Shown: one piece after another, positions 12,621 to 24,407 of the stretch
How positions within the stretch are numbered: position 1 is the first letter of the stretch
Layout: each line of letters opens with the position of its first letter
From: Phragmites australis
Lineage: Eukaryota; Streptophyta; Magnoliopsida; Poales; Poaceae
NCBI RefSeq assembly: GCF_958298935.1
Contig: NC_084927.1
Location: forward strand, 20,534,001-20,598,000
Length of the DNA: 64,000 nucleotides
Direction of reading: 5' to 3'
The notes under the pieces: model-generated
Seen by the model: the letters and a program-made list of their open reading frames with translations, nothing else
Told to the model about the DNA's origin: nothing
The model's database searches: none
Program-made: the position numbers and the translations under genes

Positions 12621-14023
12621 AATCACCAATATGAAGGAACCTTAATCGGTTAAGGTTCCAAAGAAGACTTGAAGTTCACAAGTTGGCTCGGGAATTTGGA
12701 GACTTGGTTCACAAGATAAAGTGAAGATTCAAGCAAAAAAACCAAATGTACAAGATTGGACGTATTGATGAAGATCATGATTATCCTATACCCAAATCAC
12801 CATCTAGAGGTGAAAGGTAGTAAATGCAAAATCCTTTCAATTTGTATCTTTTTCTTATCTAGGATTGTATGCTCTCAATTTAATTTATTGTAATACCTAG
12901 TGTAGGTTTTTCATATGATAGATTGTTTGTGTTTCTTTGTTTCTTATGAGCAATCTACATGGTTTATTAGTTGCATATTTCTTACATAACACTAATTCTA
13001 CAATCGGTATCCTTTACGTGCCATAAATCAATCTATAAGGTATCATCTCCATTGTTATCAATAACAAATGTATATATCTTATAAGTATTCAATACTTTTA
13101 TACATATATTTAGAAGGAGTATATCCTATAGGTTGTGATTTTGAGACTAATATGTGTTTCAAGTAATATCTTTTGTAGTATCATGGAGTGATCAATAAGT
13201 CCCCAGATATATGCAACGCTTAAAGACTTCAATTGATATCATTGTCAATTCATTTCTACATTTAAGCTACCTCCATATATGATATGGTTTAAACTTTCTA
13301 TCTTTATTTATTATCTAGTTGTGCATATATTGCTACATTCCTACAAGTGAGTCTCATTATATATATACACATATATAGGGAGTTTAGATTATATCATATG
13401 AGTTTCATGAATTATGATCCTTATTTGTCCTTTTCAATTAATATCAATGTCTCATATCCGTACAATTGATATATCTTTTCAATTGGTATCAATTTCTCAT
13501 AATTCTTCATAAGTGGTATCATTCATATAGATCATGTTTTATGAAGCTCTCTTTCAGATGATCTAATATTTTCTCTTGAGTTTAACATGTGTTTATAACT
13601 TTTTTGAGATTGTTAACAAAGGAGGAGAATTTTGAGACCAAAGAAGATGCAAGGGAGAAGCAAGATGCAATAACTATCTCGGGTAGATTGTTGACAAATA
13701 GGGTGCATCTTGAGTTGATAAATATGAAGAAATTCTTATATAGATCGATCAAGAGAGATAGTGGCAATGGAGAAAAGAAAGAACTATTTGTATGTTAGTC
13801 ACAACTGGGGACATAATGCTGAGGGAAATTGTAGCAAAAAGGGAGGTATGATGTTAGTAAGAACATGGTTGTCCTTACAATTGGTATCATAATTTGTTTT
13901 TACCATGCATCCAAGCAAAGAGGTATGATCTTGTGAACTTTTGAAATCATGTATTTTCTTAATTGGTATCATTTATCTCTTGCTTTGGTTGTGTTATCAT
14001 CAATCACCAAAAATGGTAGAGAT
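12621..14023 (+). other. Noncoding 3' interior of element A with repeated TGGTATCA motifs
   Basis: This AT-rich stretch has no pol domain. TGGTATCA, the first 8 nt of the iMet primer site, recurs at 13484, 13514, 13882 and 13964, with near matches around 13008, 13035 and 13232. The equivalent part of element B shows the same habit. Just before the 3' LTR lies an A/G-rich tract that probably serves as the polypurine tract. Confidence 0.6.
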
Positions 14024-15436
14024 TGTAGTGAAACTGACCTTATTAGGTCATGATTGTGATTTTAGTGATTAATGATAACATAGTCACTGTGACTAACATG
14101 TTTGTCAAGAATGTATGTTAGTAGATCTTATGATACAATACATGAAGAAGCCATCGTAGCTGGAACAAAGTTCAGTTGAATTGGAAGAAGTCCTAGGAAA
14201 ATTGACTACATCGGAAGGTCAGGTGCTCAGAGGGTATACACACTAGAGCAATTTTGTGTTCTATACAGAAACAAGAAGACTTCACCAGATGGTCCGGTGA
14301 TGGAAGCTAAAAGCACACTGGAGTATTAAAAGAAGGGTTGATTTTCGAAGAAAATTAAAGTTAAGTACACCGGATAGTCTAGTGTTAGAAGAGTAAGAAT
14401 ACCGGAGCATTTAACAGAACATTGGATTTTTTCAAAGGAGATAAAGTTTAAGTCACTGGATGGTCCGGTGTTTAGGAATTCAACACACCGGACTAATTGC
14501 ACAGAGAAGAAGTGGCTCGGCTTGGCGCAAGACAACACACCGGATAGTCCGGTGATGGAAGTGAAGGATACACCGAATAATCCGGTGTTCAGAATGTATT
14601 TGAGTGGGGTTCCAACGGCTAGTTGCTGATGTTGTACTCACGGGATAGTCCGATGCTTGTACTACTATTGTCACCGGATCATTCGGTGTTTATAGTAAAG
14701 TGGAGCTATTGGAGCAACGGTTAGTCCGCGGGATTGAAGCTATAAATACCCCTTCACTCAGACATTTGAAGAGGCTGGAGTACAGAGAATCTCATACACA
14801 CCTGAGAAGACATCCAAGCCATCCAAGTGCTTAAAGTGTTCATCTAAGACGATTAAGTACAAAATTAGAGAGTAATTAGTGCTTATAGTCCTAGAAAGAA
14901 GTGTTGCTAGATGCTACAACCTAGAGAATGGATCAAGGAGTGATTCAACAGTGTACCGAGAGGTACGCCGGTGCCTTAGAGTCTTGGTGACTTGCCGGTT
15001 ACTTGTTGACCCTCCGACTTAGTGTGGAGTGGTGGCAAGAAGATTGTGCGGGGATGTAGAGGCTCTTGTCTTTGTGACTAAAGCTCTGAAGTGAAGACGA
15101 TATACAAGTGACCAGAAGATAGGTTAATGGTGAGAGTCTTGGTAGCTCAAGAGCCGCGACCGGAAGAGACTGACAACTGAGAGTATATCCTTTGTGGAGT
15201 TCTAAACTAGACTAGGGGTGACTTGTGTGCCACCAATACTACGGGATAACATTTATATATTTGCAATTTACCTTGCTATAATAGGTTGTAATTCTCTTGA
15301 ACAGTAGATTAGACACAATAGATAAATCTAGAGTATATGTAGATAGAAATTGAGATAAATTTATCTTATGAATTTTTTTAAGTCATTAATTTCTAAATGT
15401 TTTAATTCACCTCCTAAGACGTTACCGATCTCTACA
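14024..15436 (+). repeat. Element A 3' LTR
   Basis: It starts TGTAGTGAAACTGACC and ends CTCTACA. The TATA box is at 14741-14748 and a perfect CACCGGAT/GTCCGGTG palindrome lies at 14538-14554. Confidence 0.85.
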
Positions 15437-15441
15437 TTATG

Positions 15442-15540
15442 GAAGCGTTTCTTATAGGATTTTCTAGCATGAACTTTTCTCATGGCATTTGCTGAGCATT
15501 TGTCTTCCTAGAAATTCCAAACGCCCGTCCATAATATCTG
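15442..15540 (+). repeat. Right part of host repeat copy 1
   Basis: GAAGCGTTTCTTATAG, TCATGGCATTTGCTG and GAAATTCCAAACGCCC match 17478-17574. It joins the left part at 9249 once element A and its target duplication are removed. Confidence 0.75.
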
Positions 15541-17289
15541 GCACATTTGCCGTGGTGAGGTGATTCGACTGTCGCACTCGCACACGATTTGCCACGGAGA
15601 ACAAATTAACAGCATGCATGTTGTTATCCATGGTAATACATGACAACATGTGGAGTGGAATCTGCGAGTTCGATGATAGCTCGGAAGTCTTCACTTGTTT
15701 TCACATATCCTAGCACATTTGGAGTTTGAAGTTAGTAAGTGCGGTATGGTCTGTTTATTTTAACTTTGGTATTGAGAATCCGTTATAGAAGCTCATTTCC
15801 ACCTATTATAGATTATAGGATTTTGTAGTATAACTTGACTTATGGATTGTGAGAATCAACTTTTTATATTAGAACGTTTGTTTTTGCTTTTGTTTTTAGT
15901 TAAAATCTATAATTAGAATATAATACAAATAGGTCCTTAGACATGCTATATGCCTATATCTATAGTTGTTTAAAAAAAAAGAAAGATCCATGTCAATTGT
16001 TGACTAATCCAAAGAGTATTTAAACTAGCATTATTTCGTGTTTCCTCTCTCTCTCTTTCTCGAGAGTGAATTGTGGCAGTATTTCGTTGTTGAAATTGTT
16101 GTGCTGCGTGCAGAGATAAGAGTAGCGAAAGAAACTTGAAGGAAAAACGGACACGTGGGGACCGACAGAGCACTCGCTCAGTTGGCAGTGTTTTCCTTCC
16201 TGTGTTTTTTGTTTCCGAAATTATGCATTGCTGCCTTCATCTCTGATTATGCACGGGTGGTGATAAACTTGCACACCCATGTGCATGCAAATGTGCAGCT
16301 CATGTGCAGCAAGAAGCTAGCTAGGTCCCCCCACTGAGATGATTCTATAGACCCAACCGAGATATATCCTATAGAAGAGTTCATGGCTGAGCAAGCTATC
16401 CTTGACTCTTTTGCCGGGCGGATCGAAGCAAAGATGACTTAGTTGAGCATATTTGGCAACGGCAACAGTTTGGACATATGCAAAATAATTAGTAGTTGAT
16501 ATGATAAGCTCTTCATGTAAGATCTTGCACCGTTTGTTTAAACTTTTATGTGATACTTTTGATCTCCTTTATTTACCACTTCATCTTTGTTCCAGTTCTT
16601 TTATCACAACGAAGAAAGAGAGCAAGGCTTTGACTTTAGCTCGTGGTCTGGCCGCAACTATTTCCGTATTTCGTACCAGTAAATACCAACCAAAGGCACA
16701 AAGCCCAGCATACCATTCCTATCAAAACCGAGCAATACAAAAACTCAGAAACCAACCCTAATCTTATCGCCTGTGATTAAACTGGCGTGTTGATTGAAAC
16801 TTTTGCTCACAGCTTGCTCAGAAATTAGGCTGACCTGAGTGCTCTCGCAAGAGTTTCTTCTGCCTTTCTGCCTACTTGGCTTGCTACACTTTGTGCTTTA
16901 TAAATCAGGATTGCCAGAGGGCCAAAAAAATTATGTGTATTGTATCACCATGTTTCCTGCACACATGCAACCATTAAAAATAGCAAAAGACAGCCTTATA
17001 GTTAGACCATTTGAGAAGTAGCTTTTAGTAAAGTTCTTAAGCTGACATGTCCAGCCTTGTAGCTACTCTATCTCTAATTGTTGGAGCTGCTCTGATGAGG
17101 TACTTGTACCAATGATCATGCGTCACCATTGCCATGTCACTGTGAAACTTATTTTAAACAAGTACTCTCGTTACGTTCGTAAACGTATGATGTCCTAAGA
17201 GAGTGCAATCAAACATCTCTAATGTTGACTATTGATTTACGAACAACTATTTGGATGTCATATAAAAATAAGAGTGACTGATTCTAAAT
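15541..17289. other. Intergenic, nothing recognised
   Basis: Mixed unique and AT-rich sequence with a CT-rich microsatellite near 16041-16061. Short open frames (16155-16337, 16501-16761, 16839-17021) show no motif, conserved start context or splice structure that would support a gene. Confidence 0.4.
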
Positions 17290-17600
17290 CTCTAATAGTT
17301 GTGTGTGTTGTTTTGACGATACAGGGGTGTTTGCTTTTGGAGCTTTGGCTTTGTGTTTGGAGCTCTGTTCAGGGTGGCAACCGGTAACCGCACTAAAAAA
17401 CCAAACAAAGATTTCTGAGTTGTTTTTAGCGTGTCCAAGCTTGCAAGTATTTCGTTGTCACCCTGTTTGTTTTCACGGAAGCGTTTCTTATAGAATTTTT
17501 TTTCCAGCATGGACTTGTGCCATTTTCTCATGGCATTTGCTGGTGCATTTGTCTTGCCAGAAATTCCAAACGCCCATCGATAATTTCTGACACAACAAAG
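17290..17600 (+). repeat. Host repeat copy 2, uninterrupted
   Basis: Direct repeat of 9050-9249 plus 15442-15540. It contains GGGGTGTTTGCTTTTGG at about 17323 and CCAAACGCCC at about 17566, which form a short inverted pair. The similarity continues outside these ends, so the duplicated unit is larger than a simple MITE. Confidence 0.75.
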
Positions 17601-19256
17601 ACGAACGAACTGTATCAAGCTTGGGGTCAAGCCGAAATGTCTCGCGACAAAAATTCCTTTTGACGCTGACAAATGGGCTTCCAAGGTTGCCCAAGGCCTT
17701 GCAAGTTGCAACGAGAGTATGTGATTCGGCCCAAGTATCAATGTGTGATCGGCGTGTGTGTGCCTACCTACCAACTACCAAGGACTAATCCTCTAAAAAA
17801 ACTACTAAGGACTATTCCATCAACAAAAGAAAAATTACCAAGGACTATAACTGGTGAGCTCGCAGAGGATAGAGGACGAACTCCCCAATTGGTGAACTCT
17901 ATCCCCGTTTAATTGGAAGTCTTAATTCCTCCCCAAAATTCCCCATCCTATCACTTGAATCCTCTATCTCCAATCTCCTATCCGTCTTCTCTTGTCAGGA
18001 GTCAGGACTGTAACACAAGCACCAACTGCTGTATTCTTGCTTTGGAGGGCTTGAGTACGTAGGCTGGTGGCTAAACAAGAAGAGACCATCTCGCAAAACT
18101 GAACAGAACATGTAGAATTGCGAGGTTGCAACTTCCAAGTCTTGGGTGAGAAGCTAAACCAAACCTTTCGAAAGGATCAGCAGCATGGCATGCACTCGGT
18201 ACCCCACGCCCTGACAGAAGGTACCATTGCTACCACAAACAATAATGATATGTAGAGAGGAAGAAGTCAATAGAAGCGACGGCAAGCATTTCACACGAGA
18301 CGAAGTCGAGCCGATCGAGTCCGCGACGGTCCGCGCCGTGCGCAGTCAGCAACACCGGCTCCGTCCGACCGCGAACAACTCCCTGACCCCGACCCTCCCG
18401 CGTCCTTCTCCGGCATCGTGCCTCCGCTTTTTCTTGCATTGAATCTCTCGATCGGACTGTCTCTGCTGGACTTTTGCAACTCGGCTCCGATTCCATACCG
18501 TGCCGACCGTTAGGAAAACGGAACCGATCGATGAGGCGCAGGCCGGCCTCTAGTCTGTACGCCCGCCGTCGCTCGACGTGGAAAACAGCGGCATTTCACC
18601 TGGACTTCTCGGACAGACACGCGGTTCTGGTGCGACTCCGGAGCCCGCGCGGTGGGTGGCCGGCAAGTCTTGCGCGACTTAGACCGAAGCGCGACGTGCC
18701 GCGCGCGGCTAGCTTTTTAGTTTACGGGCCCCGGCCGGCGCGTGGAGATTCAACTGGAGCGAGCTAGCAGGGCGCCGCGGCGACCGCGCCTTGAAGTGGA
18801 CGCACGTACGTGGGGTACAGAGACTACACGGCGAGCGTGGAGAGCAACGCAAGACCGGGCGGGCAGTCAATGGACAGCACCATTCAACTTTCACTCGTCA
18901 CTCGTCACTTCACCGGAGTACTACGTAGCAAGGACTATTGGGGTAGGCGCTGCAGTGGTGGTAGGTTGGGACCCGGCCTCCGTGCTGCCGCATTCGAGGA
19001 ACGAAGAGATCATCCAAGGAGCACGCAGTTCATCACGGGAAGAAAATCACAGACACCGAACTCCTCGCCCTTATAGATCCTTGTTACGCGTGTTCCATCT
19101 GATTAGGTCATGTGGTAGGATCAGTCAGCAGAAACTCTAGAACGGATCCCATTCCAACGGGATCCCGATAACCTTGATGAAACCTGATGAAGTCTCTGTG
19201 GTGTCGGAAACCTGTCTGAAATTTGATTTGGATTGAAAGGTGTATGAAACCTCTCT
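17601..19256. other. Intergenic, partly GC-rich; no gene recognised
   Basis: 17601-18200 is ordinary sequence with repeated ACCAAGGACTA-type words. 18220-19100 is markedly GC-rich, with long open frames on both strands (for example 18742-19140, 132 aa). Their translations are Arg/Ser/Pro-rich with no recognisable domain. It could be a GC-rich promoter or a decayed first exon; nothing decides between these. Confidence 0.35.
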
Positions 19257-19375
19257 GAAACTTGTGACTGTTATAAGACGAAACCTAATTGGAACTACTA
19301 TTCCATTTCAACTGAAACTTGTGACTGGTTTAGGACGAAACCTACTTGAAAGTTGAAACTACTATTCCGTTTCAA
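19257..19375 (+). repeat. Two-copy tandem repeat of about 60 bp
   Basis: GAAACTTGTGACTG begins at about 19257 and again at about 19315. Each copy is followed by GACGAAACCTA and ACTACTATTCC. Related GAAACCT words continue to the left from 19180. Confidence 0.7.
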
Positions 19376-20149
19376 TTGGTATGGATTCTTGGTAGCTCAA
19401 GTATAATTCGTTTGAATAGCCACATTTACTTGTGTGTTGATTCCTTTTATACGCCACTGAATATGTTCATATGTCCGCTATATCTCATTAATCTGACATG
19501 TGTGTCTGGGAACCACATGCTAGCCTCACAGTGACATAGTGTAGGTCTTTCTCTTTATTCTCGGCAAGTAAGATAGGCAACAAAGTCATATTTTCCATCA
19601 ACAGCCTTAATTCTGGGTGCATATCTTAGTAAGAATTTTGAAAATTTTTCATTATTTTTTATTATGAATTTTAGCTAATGATTAATTGTATTTTGTATGG
19701 ACTCTTTATTTAATTATTTGATTTTTATAATAATTTTTTCTAAGACTACATTTGATATGGTTCCTTCTTTTTGTATTCTAACCACAATTTCAATTATTAT
19801 TTATTTTATTTTATTTAGACTCTTTATTTATATGTCTTGCTTCCCAAATCGTATGGAAATCGAACAACTAATTTTCCATAATTTTTAATTTCAAATTTAA
19901 CTATTTATTAATCATATTTGATATGACCTCTTTGGTTTCTGAATTTAGCTATTTATTAATCATATTTATATGGGCTCTTTAGCTTAATGTAGATTGTTAG
20001 ATATTTATAACAATGAGTATTCTAGATCCTTCTGTTTTTCAATTAATATGGTAATTTTATGATTTTGAGAATGAATCTGATGACTCCTTTTGACACTCAA
20101 ATAATAATATAATAGATCGGATGAAGTATATGGAACTGAATATTTCTTT
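19376..20149. other. AT-rich intergenic stretch
   Basis: TTTATTAATCATATTT and ACTCTTTATTTA-like words recur. It may be the body of an old, unidentified element. No gene is seen. Confidence 0.4.
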
Positions 20150-20434
20150 CATCATCATGTAAAGAGCATGTCATACATGGAACCAGCGTAGCAGGCGGAT
20201 TTTCAACAATACTGCTGCTCCCCCGACTCAGGTCCTCAGGAACATAAAGGAGGACATTGCCCTGCGAAGGATGGCTTGTCGCCAGCCGGACATAGTTTAG
20301 ATGAATGGGATGTTTGTTTTGATAATCTTTGAGGCGTTTTCCAGTTTTTATGTAATCACAAGTTATGTAAAATTCATCATTCTTCTTCTACTTAAATGAC
20401 AGAGCAGTGCTCCTGCTCATGGTTAAAAAAAAAA
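20150..20434 (+). mobile_element. 3' end of a truncated LINE retrotransposon
   Basis: One frame from about 20168 reads CHTWNQRSRRIFNN and then VLRNIKEDIALRR before a stop at about 20299. This matches the C-terminal tail after the zinc-binding reverse-transcriptase region of plant LINEs. The following 3' UTR ends at an A-run (20425-20434), the usual LINE terminus. The element is heavily 5'-truncated. No target duplication was identified. Confidence 0.65.
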
Positions 20435-21803
20435 GTACAAAAATGGTCAGCAAGTTCCACAAAAAGAACTATGTGCCGACGGAAGAAAATCAGGACGCGC
20501 ACACTTGATAAAAGGAACATGGACATCAAGATGTATCACAATTCACCCACAAATGTCCAACGCTCTGAGTAGACGATGCATAATTGGCGTGCTGAGACAA
20601 CCCTCTGGTCATTCCAGGAAGAAGCATCACGCCATCTTGCTGATCTTGCTGAGTGCATTGCTAAGAAATCAGAACAATTGTTTATTTGTTGTTTACAATC
20701 AATCTATCCTGTTGCCGCCTCCAGGTAACTAGGGTTAAGCTGCCTCATTTGCACATGCCGGAAACTTGAAGCGATATACGTTGGACTTTGAGTAGAATAA
20801 TAACATTTCAGAGGAGAAGAGAGAAATCGTGAGGTCTTGAGATTGCATAGTTTCTCTAATGTCCGTATACTAATAACTTCCAAGAAAATTAGTCTGTGCA
20901 AGCCTCATATCTGCAGCAGTTTTAGCCATTTTACTATCCAGAACTTGTGTGGCATTTTGTGTGCAACATCTAGATCCTCGCAAGTCGCAATCATCACCCC
21001 CTGCTCCTTGGAACACTTCTTTTCTCTGTCCATTGCATCGTTAGCAAGGCAGAGCTTTACCCAGAAATTGGGACTTCAGAGGTAATATATCCATTGTTTT
21101 TCAGTAGTCTGACATCACCGGAAGGGATTGTTCAGACAGATTGATCAACGCTCTAGCATGCCAAACTTTGCTCGTAGTAGCACTTCGGTTGCAAAGGTAT
21201 ATCTCTTACGGTCAATCTTCTCTGCTGAACTCCTCCAGTAAACCATTTATCTGAAGACAGCTCAATCTGCACCTGGGACCGTATCACATATATGGGCTCT
21301 GCATGATTCCACGACCAGCAGTTGTACATTTAGACGCCGGAGATGCTCAATCTTCAGAGCTCCCTGGACAGGGAGCTTGTTTTCCTGGTCACCGGCCATA
21401 TGAATCCATGCCTGCTGAGAAAATTATGCAGCGACGATGCCTGTCGCAACGAACATTGTTGTTCGTCCCACAACGCTTGCTTGTACTCCATTTGTGCCGG
21501 TCCGGTAAACTGAAGTAGCTACGCATGATTCCCCTTGGGATTGGGATGTCAAACTCCATGTACCTTGTTGCGCAGGTTCAGGTGTCGGTGTAGCAAGAAC
21601 AAGTTGACATATCACATAAGCGTCGGTGTACCAATAGAATCTCCTTTGCAGAATGCGATTCTGATCATTTGTGCATTGCCTGATTTGAGTGCTGACGGCG
21701 CGGCTCAAGTGATGCATGCGCCCTGCTCGAAGGGAATCCCTATAGCAGGAAGGCCTTGGCTTCAATGTGGCAGGCTTCTACTCCTGGATGAACGCGGTAG
21801 ACT
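20435..21803 (-). other. 3' flank of the BOI-like gene, probably including its 3' UTR
   Basis: The sequence is moderately AT/GC balanced. Open frames on both strands (for example 21424-21765 -) show no recognised domain. The 3' UTR of the RING gene must begin at 21803 and run leftward; its end is not defined. Confidence 0.35.
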
Positions 21804-22801
21804 TCAAGAGAGCAAGACATGGAGCGAGGTGTTCTTGGCTGTCGCGCAGACGGGGCACGTGCCCACGGCCGCCTCGCACGCGCGGCACAGACACATGTGC
21901 CGGCACGGGAGAAGCAGCACGCACGCCTCGCCGCCACCGCACGCCTTGCACGATGATGTCATGGCCTTGAACGCGGCGTCGTCGTTGGCGTCCGCCGCGG
22001 TCGGCGCCTCGAAGCAGCACGACTGCGCGTCCTCGGCCTCACCTTCGCCGACGGCCGCGGCGGCGGCCGCCGCGCTGGGCGACTGGAGGAGCTTGTCGAG
22101 TGTGGTGCGGAGGCCGGCGGCGACGGCCTCGTGGCTCCTGGCCACGCCCATCCACGCCAGGCACTCCGCGCCCATCTGTCGGGTCTTCTCCTCGAGCTCC
22201 GTGTTGCGGCGAAGCGCGCGCTCCAGCTCGGCCTCTGCCGCGCGCAGCCGCCCAGACGCGGCGCGCTCCTCGGCGGCCAGCAGCGCCCGGGCGTGCCTCC
22301 GCCGCGCCTCTTCCAGCCCCGCGCGCATCCTCTCGCTCTGCGAAACACGAATCCCAGACACCGCAGATCAAACGCCATTCCATCTCCACCCAATCAACAA
22401 GTCGATTCCAATAAATCACAAGCGCGTACCTCGAGTCTTATGAGCGCGTCGATCTCCACGCCCTGGTGGCACAGCCGCGACAAGAGGCCCCCGGAGACGC
22501 TCGCGCCATTGGCCACCCTCCCGCTGGTGGACGCCGTGCCGGAGCCCACCGCCCTGCCCTGCATGTCGCAGATGGACACAAGCCCCTGCGGCACCGCCGG
22601 AGGCAGTACCACGCGCTGATCCTCCAAGAAACCATCCGCCACCGCCACGCGCGCCCGCTTCCTCGTCTCGAAACCGTAGTTGCAGGTCAGCTCGCTGCGG
22701 GGGAAGTCGTTGAGCACCGTCGTCTCGATCCACGCCGCTGCGGGAACGCACCCTCCGTACACGTCCAAGAACACCGAGCCACCCGCCGTCGCGTGCTCCA
22801 T
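21804..22801 (-). CDS. BOI-related RING-type E3 ubiquitin ligase, two coding exons, 301 aa
   Basis: Coding exons on the - strand are 22801-22430 (124 codons) and 22337-21804 (177 codons plus stop). The intron 22429-22338 has GT-AG ends and is in phase 0. The N-terminal half ends in a helical segment (GLLSRLCHQGVEIDALIRLE) that continues into a coiled coil rich in Arg/Glu/Ala (about residues 125-205). A poly-Ala run follows near residue 220. The C-terminal RING has ligands C254, C257, C269, H271, C275, C278, C285 and C288 in CX2CX11CXHX3CX2CX6CX2C spacing, ending CPVCATAKNTSLHVLLS. This is the hallmark of the BOI/BRG family, whose Arabidopsis members act in stress, cell-death and gibberellin responses. 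The protein should transfer ubiquitin from an E2 to target proteins. No membrane segment is seen. The frame is intact and very GC-rich, which creates long spurious frames on both strands. Confidence 0.9.
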
Positions 22802-22805
22802 AGCC

Positions 22806-22898
22806 CTGCAGGGCGCACAAGATTATTACACACCGATCTTGAGAGATCCATTTCTAGGATCACAGAAGAGGAAGAGAAGGCAATGGAAGCGTGCTTAC
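22806..22898 (-). other. 5'-UTR intron of the BOI-like gene
   Basis: Read on the - strand, the donor is AG|GTAAGC after 22899 and the acceptor is CCTGCAG before 22805, four bases upstream of the ATG. The intron is inferred from consensus sites. Confidence 0.6.
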
Positions 22899-23058
22899 CT
22901 GTTGGCGTGGAGGTCGTGGGGAAAGGCGCCAACGCAAGGGCCAAGGGCTGCACTGCACACGGGGAACGCAAAGCGTTAGGCGGGACGTGGAAGCGGAAAT
23001 GGATGGGGAGTTGGTTAGGCGCAGGCGGGCTGGCGGGGAGGTGGAGGGCGAGGGAAGC

Positions 23059-23067
23059 TATATATAT
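23059..23067 (-). promoter_or_regulatory. TATA box of the BOI-like gene
   Basis: TATATATA on the - strand is flanked by GC- and CT-rich sequence, about 160 bp upstream of the 5'-UTR intron donor. It is the only clear TATA motif upstream of the coding start. Confidence 0.6.
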
Positions 23068-23781
23068 GGAGGGAGAGCCATGGCCCGGGCGTGGGGCGGT
23101 GTGGGGAAGACACGCCATGACGCCAGGCGTTGGGAGCGCGACAAAAGCGGCTCGTTTTCGACCGGGCCTGGCCGTGATGCTGGGCTGTGGGAGGAAAGGC
23201 AACGGGACGCCGTTCTGTACGCACCTGTTGTGCATATGCGGCAAACGAGACTTCACTTGTCCATGGTTATCGGCTTCGTTTACGGTTCTGAGCTCACTTC
23301 TTATCCTTGTTTTCGGTTGGCGTAGCATCAAATGTGGCCATGCCCATGGGTGCGCGAGATGTGAACGTGACGTGGGATTTGGCTGGTTGGGGTGATAGTC
23401 CGGCTGGATTACAGATGGCAGCGGGCTGCACCCGCCGGGAGTGTCATCGGTCTTCACCACACGTGCTGACCAAAATCTTACATATTTAAAACCTGGTAGG
23501 GATGCAACCTCCTAATTGGTTGATCCATCAAGGCGGTCCGATTGCGAGCAGGTGGTCAGATGAATGCATCTACAATAGGCTTGTTTCCTGAGACTTCCAG
23601 TGATCCCTCGACCGGCTGGTTTCATCAAATCGTGAAGTAATTTGTACCACCACCGCCACCGCCGCCGTTCGAGACCCTCGACTGCATCCTCTCCAACCTC
23701 AAGTTCCATCCGCGCCTCCTCACTCTCTCCCTTCTCGCCTCCTTGCTCTCCGCACTCCTGTGCTCCGAGAGAGAGAGGGGG
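23068..23781. other. Upstream region of the BOI-like gene and intergenic sequence
   Basis: The right end (about 23641-23780) is CT- and CCG-rich and could be a leader belonging to the SEC11-like fragment. No gene is called; open frames here are GC-driven. Confidence 0.35.
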
Positions 23782-23921
23782 ATGGGGTTCGTCGACGGCA
23801 TGCTAGAGTCAATCCGCTTGATGCAGATCCACCCCATGCTGATGCGAATCATCATCTTCGGTGATGCCCTCTGCCACTATCTCTTCTTCTCCTCTGATTC
23901 TATTTACTGGAACTAAGATCA
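23782..23921 (+). pseudogene. Decayed first-exon fragment of SEC11 (signal peptidase catalytic subunit)
   Basis: The frame opens MGFVDGMLESIRLMQIHPML and continues through RIIIFG, which resembles the N-terminus of plant SEC11, the ER signal-peptidase subunit. Then the frame breaks: the related GM..SA...LI..TGT pattern continues in another frame from about 23861. Nothing matching the catalytic Ser box or later SEC11 regions follows before the gypsy LTR at 24408. A CT- and CCG-rich leader precedes the ATG as in a real gene. It is read as a duplicated gene fragment rather than a live gene. Identification rests on remembered family similarity over about 27 residues. Confidence 0.5.
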
Positions 23922-24407
23922 TTGCATACTGCATCGGGAGTTGTGTAGTTTCCGGTAGGAATTTGGTGGGCGGAACCGATCATTTTCAGATTTTGAGAGG
24001 ATTTTGGCTTGTAAGATCAGGGGAGGAGACTCTTGGGGTTCTTGATCTGGTTTCACAGTAAGTTATTTGTTCCTAAAGACTTCGGGAGTTTTTTTTTCTA
24101 CAAAAGGGTTTACCCTAGTTCCATTATGAAATGAAACGACTTTACATGGTTTAAGCTCATTGCAGTGATAACCACATCGATACATGACAAAAACAGAAAA
24201 CTAACAAGCAACTATGGCAACACCGCAACTTGCTAGATTAAAGCTCTTCAACTTGCTTTAGCTGGACTCCACCACCCTCTTCGTTGATAATCTCGATCTT
24301 TAGTTTCTTCAACACTATTGGATCATTAGGGGTGCCTTCGCCTTTATTCATTAAGCTATATATATACGGGAATGAACAATAGAAGAGCGATTGCATTGGA
24401 CAATAGT
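23922..24407. other. Intergenic between the SEC11 fragment and the gypsy LTR
   Basis: The first part may be decayed intron of the SEC11 fragment. No other feature is seen. Confidence 0.35.

Larger units (their letters stand above)
9250..15436 (+). mobile_element. Element A: gag-only (TR-GAG type) LTR retrotransposon of SIRE-like copia origin
   Basis: The 5' LTR is 9250-10682 and the 3' LTR is 14024-15436. A tRNA-iMet-type primer site lies at 10685-10696, and an A/G-rich tract precedes the 3' LTR. Flanking 5-mers are TCATG (9245-9249) and TTATG (15437-15441), a one-mismatch target duplication. The interior holds a decayed gag and about 1.4 kb of AT-rich noncoding DNA; no protease, integrase, reverse transcriptase or RNase H could be found. 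The two LTRs differ at many positions in their first 150 bp, so the insertion is old. Element B at 28810-34556 is the same family, also gag-only, so the lack of pol is a family trait rather than a private deletion. Confidence 0.85.

Noticed and set aside
13484..13971. TGGTATCA motifs considered as extra primer-binding sites marking several nested elements
   Set aside because: None is preceded by an LTR end, and only 8 bases match the tRNA; they are treated as a repeated motif instead.
18742..19140. 132-codon frame in the GC-rich stretch
   Set aside because: No recognisable domain or splice context, and overlapping frames of similar length occur on both strands.
21535..22443. 302-codon + strand frame antisense to RING exon 2
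   Set aside because: Ala/Ser/Arg-rich translation without a domain; a shadow of the coding strand.
22466..23395. 309-codon open frame on the + strand over the RING gene
   Set aside because: It is antisense to a gene with clear domains and splice sites. GC-rich third positions create it, and its Arg/Gly-rich translation has no motif.
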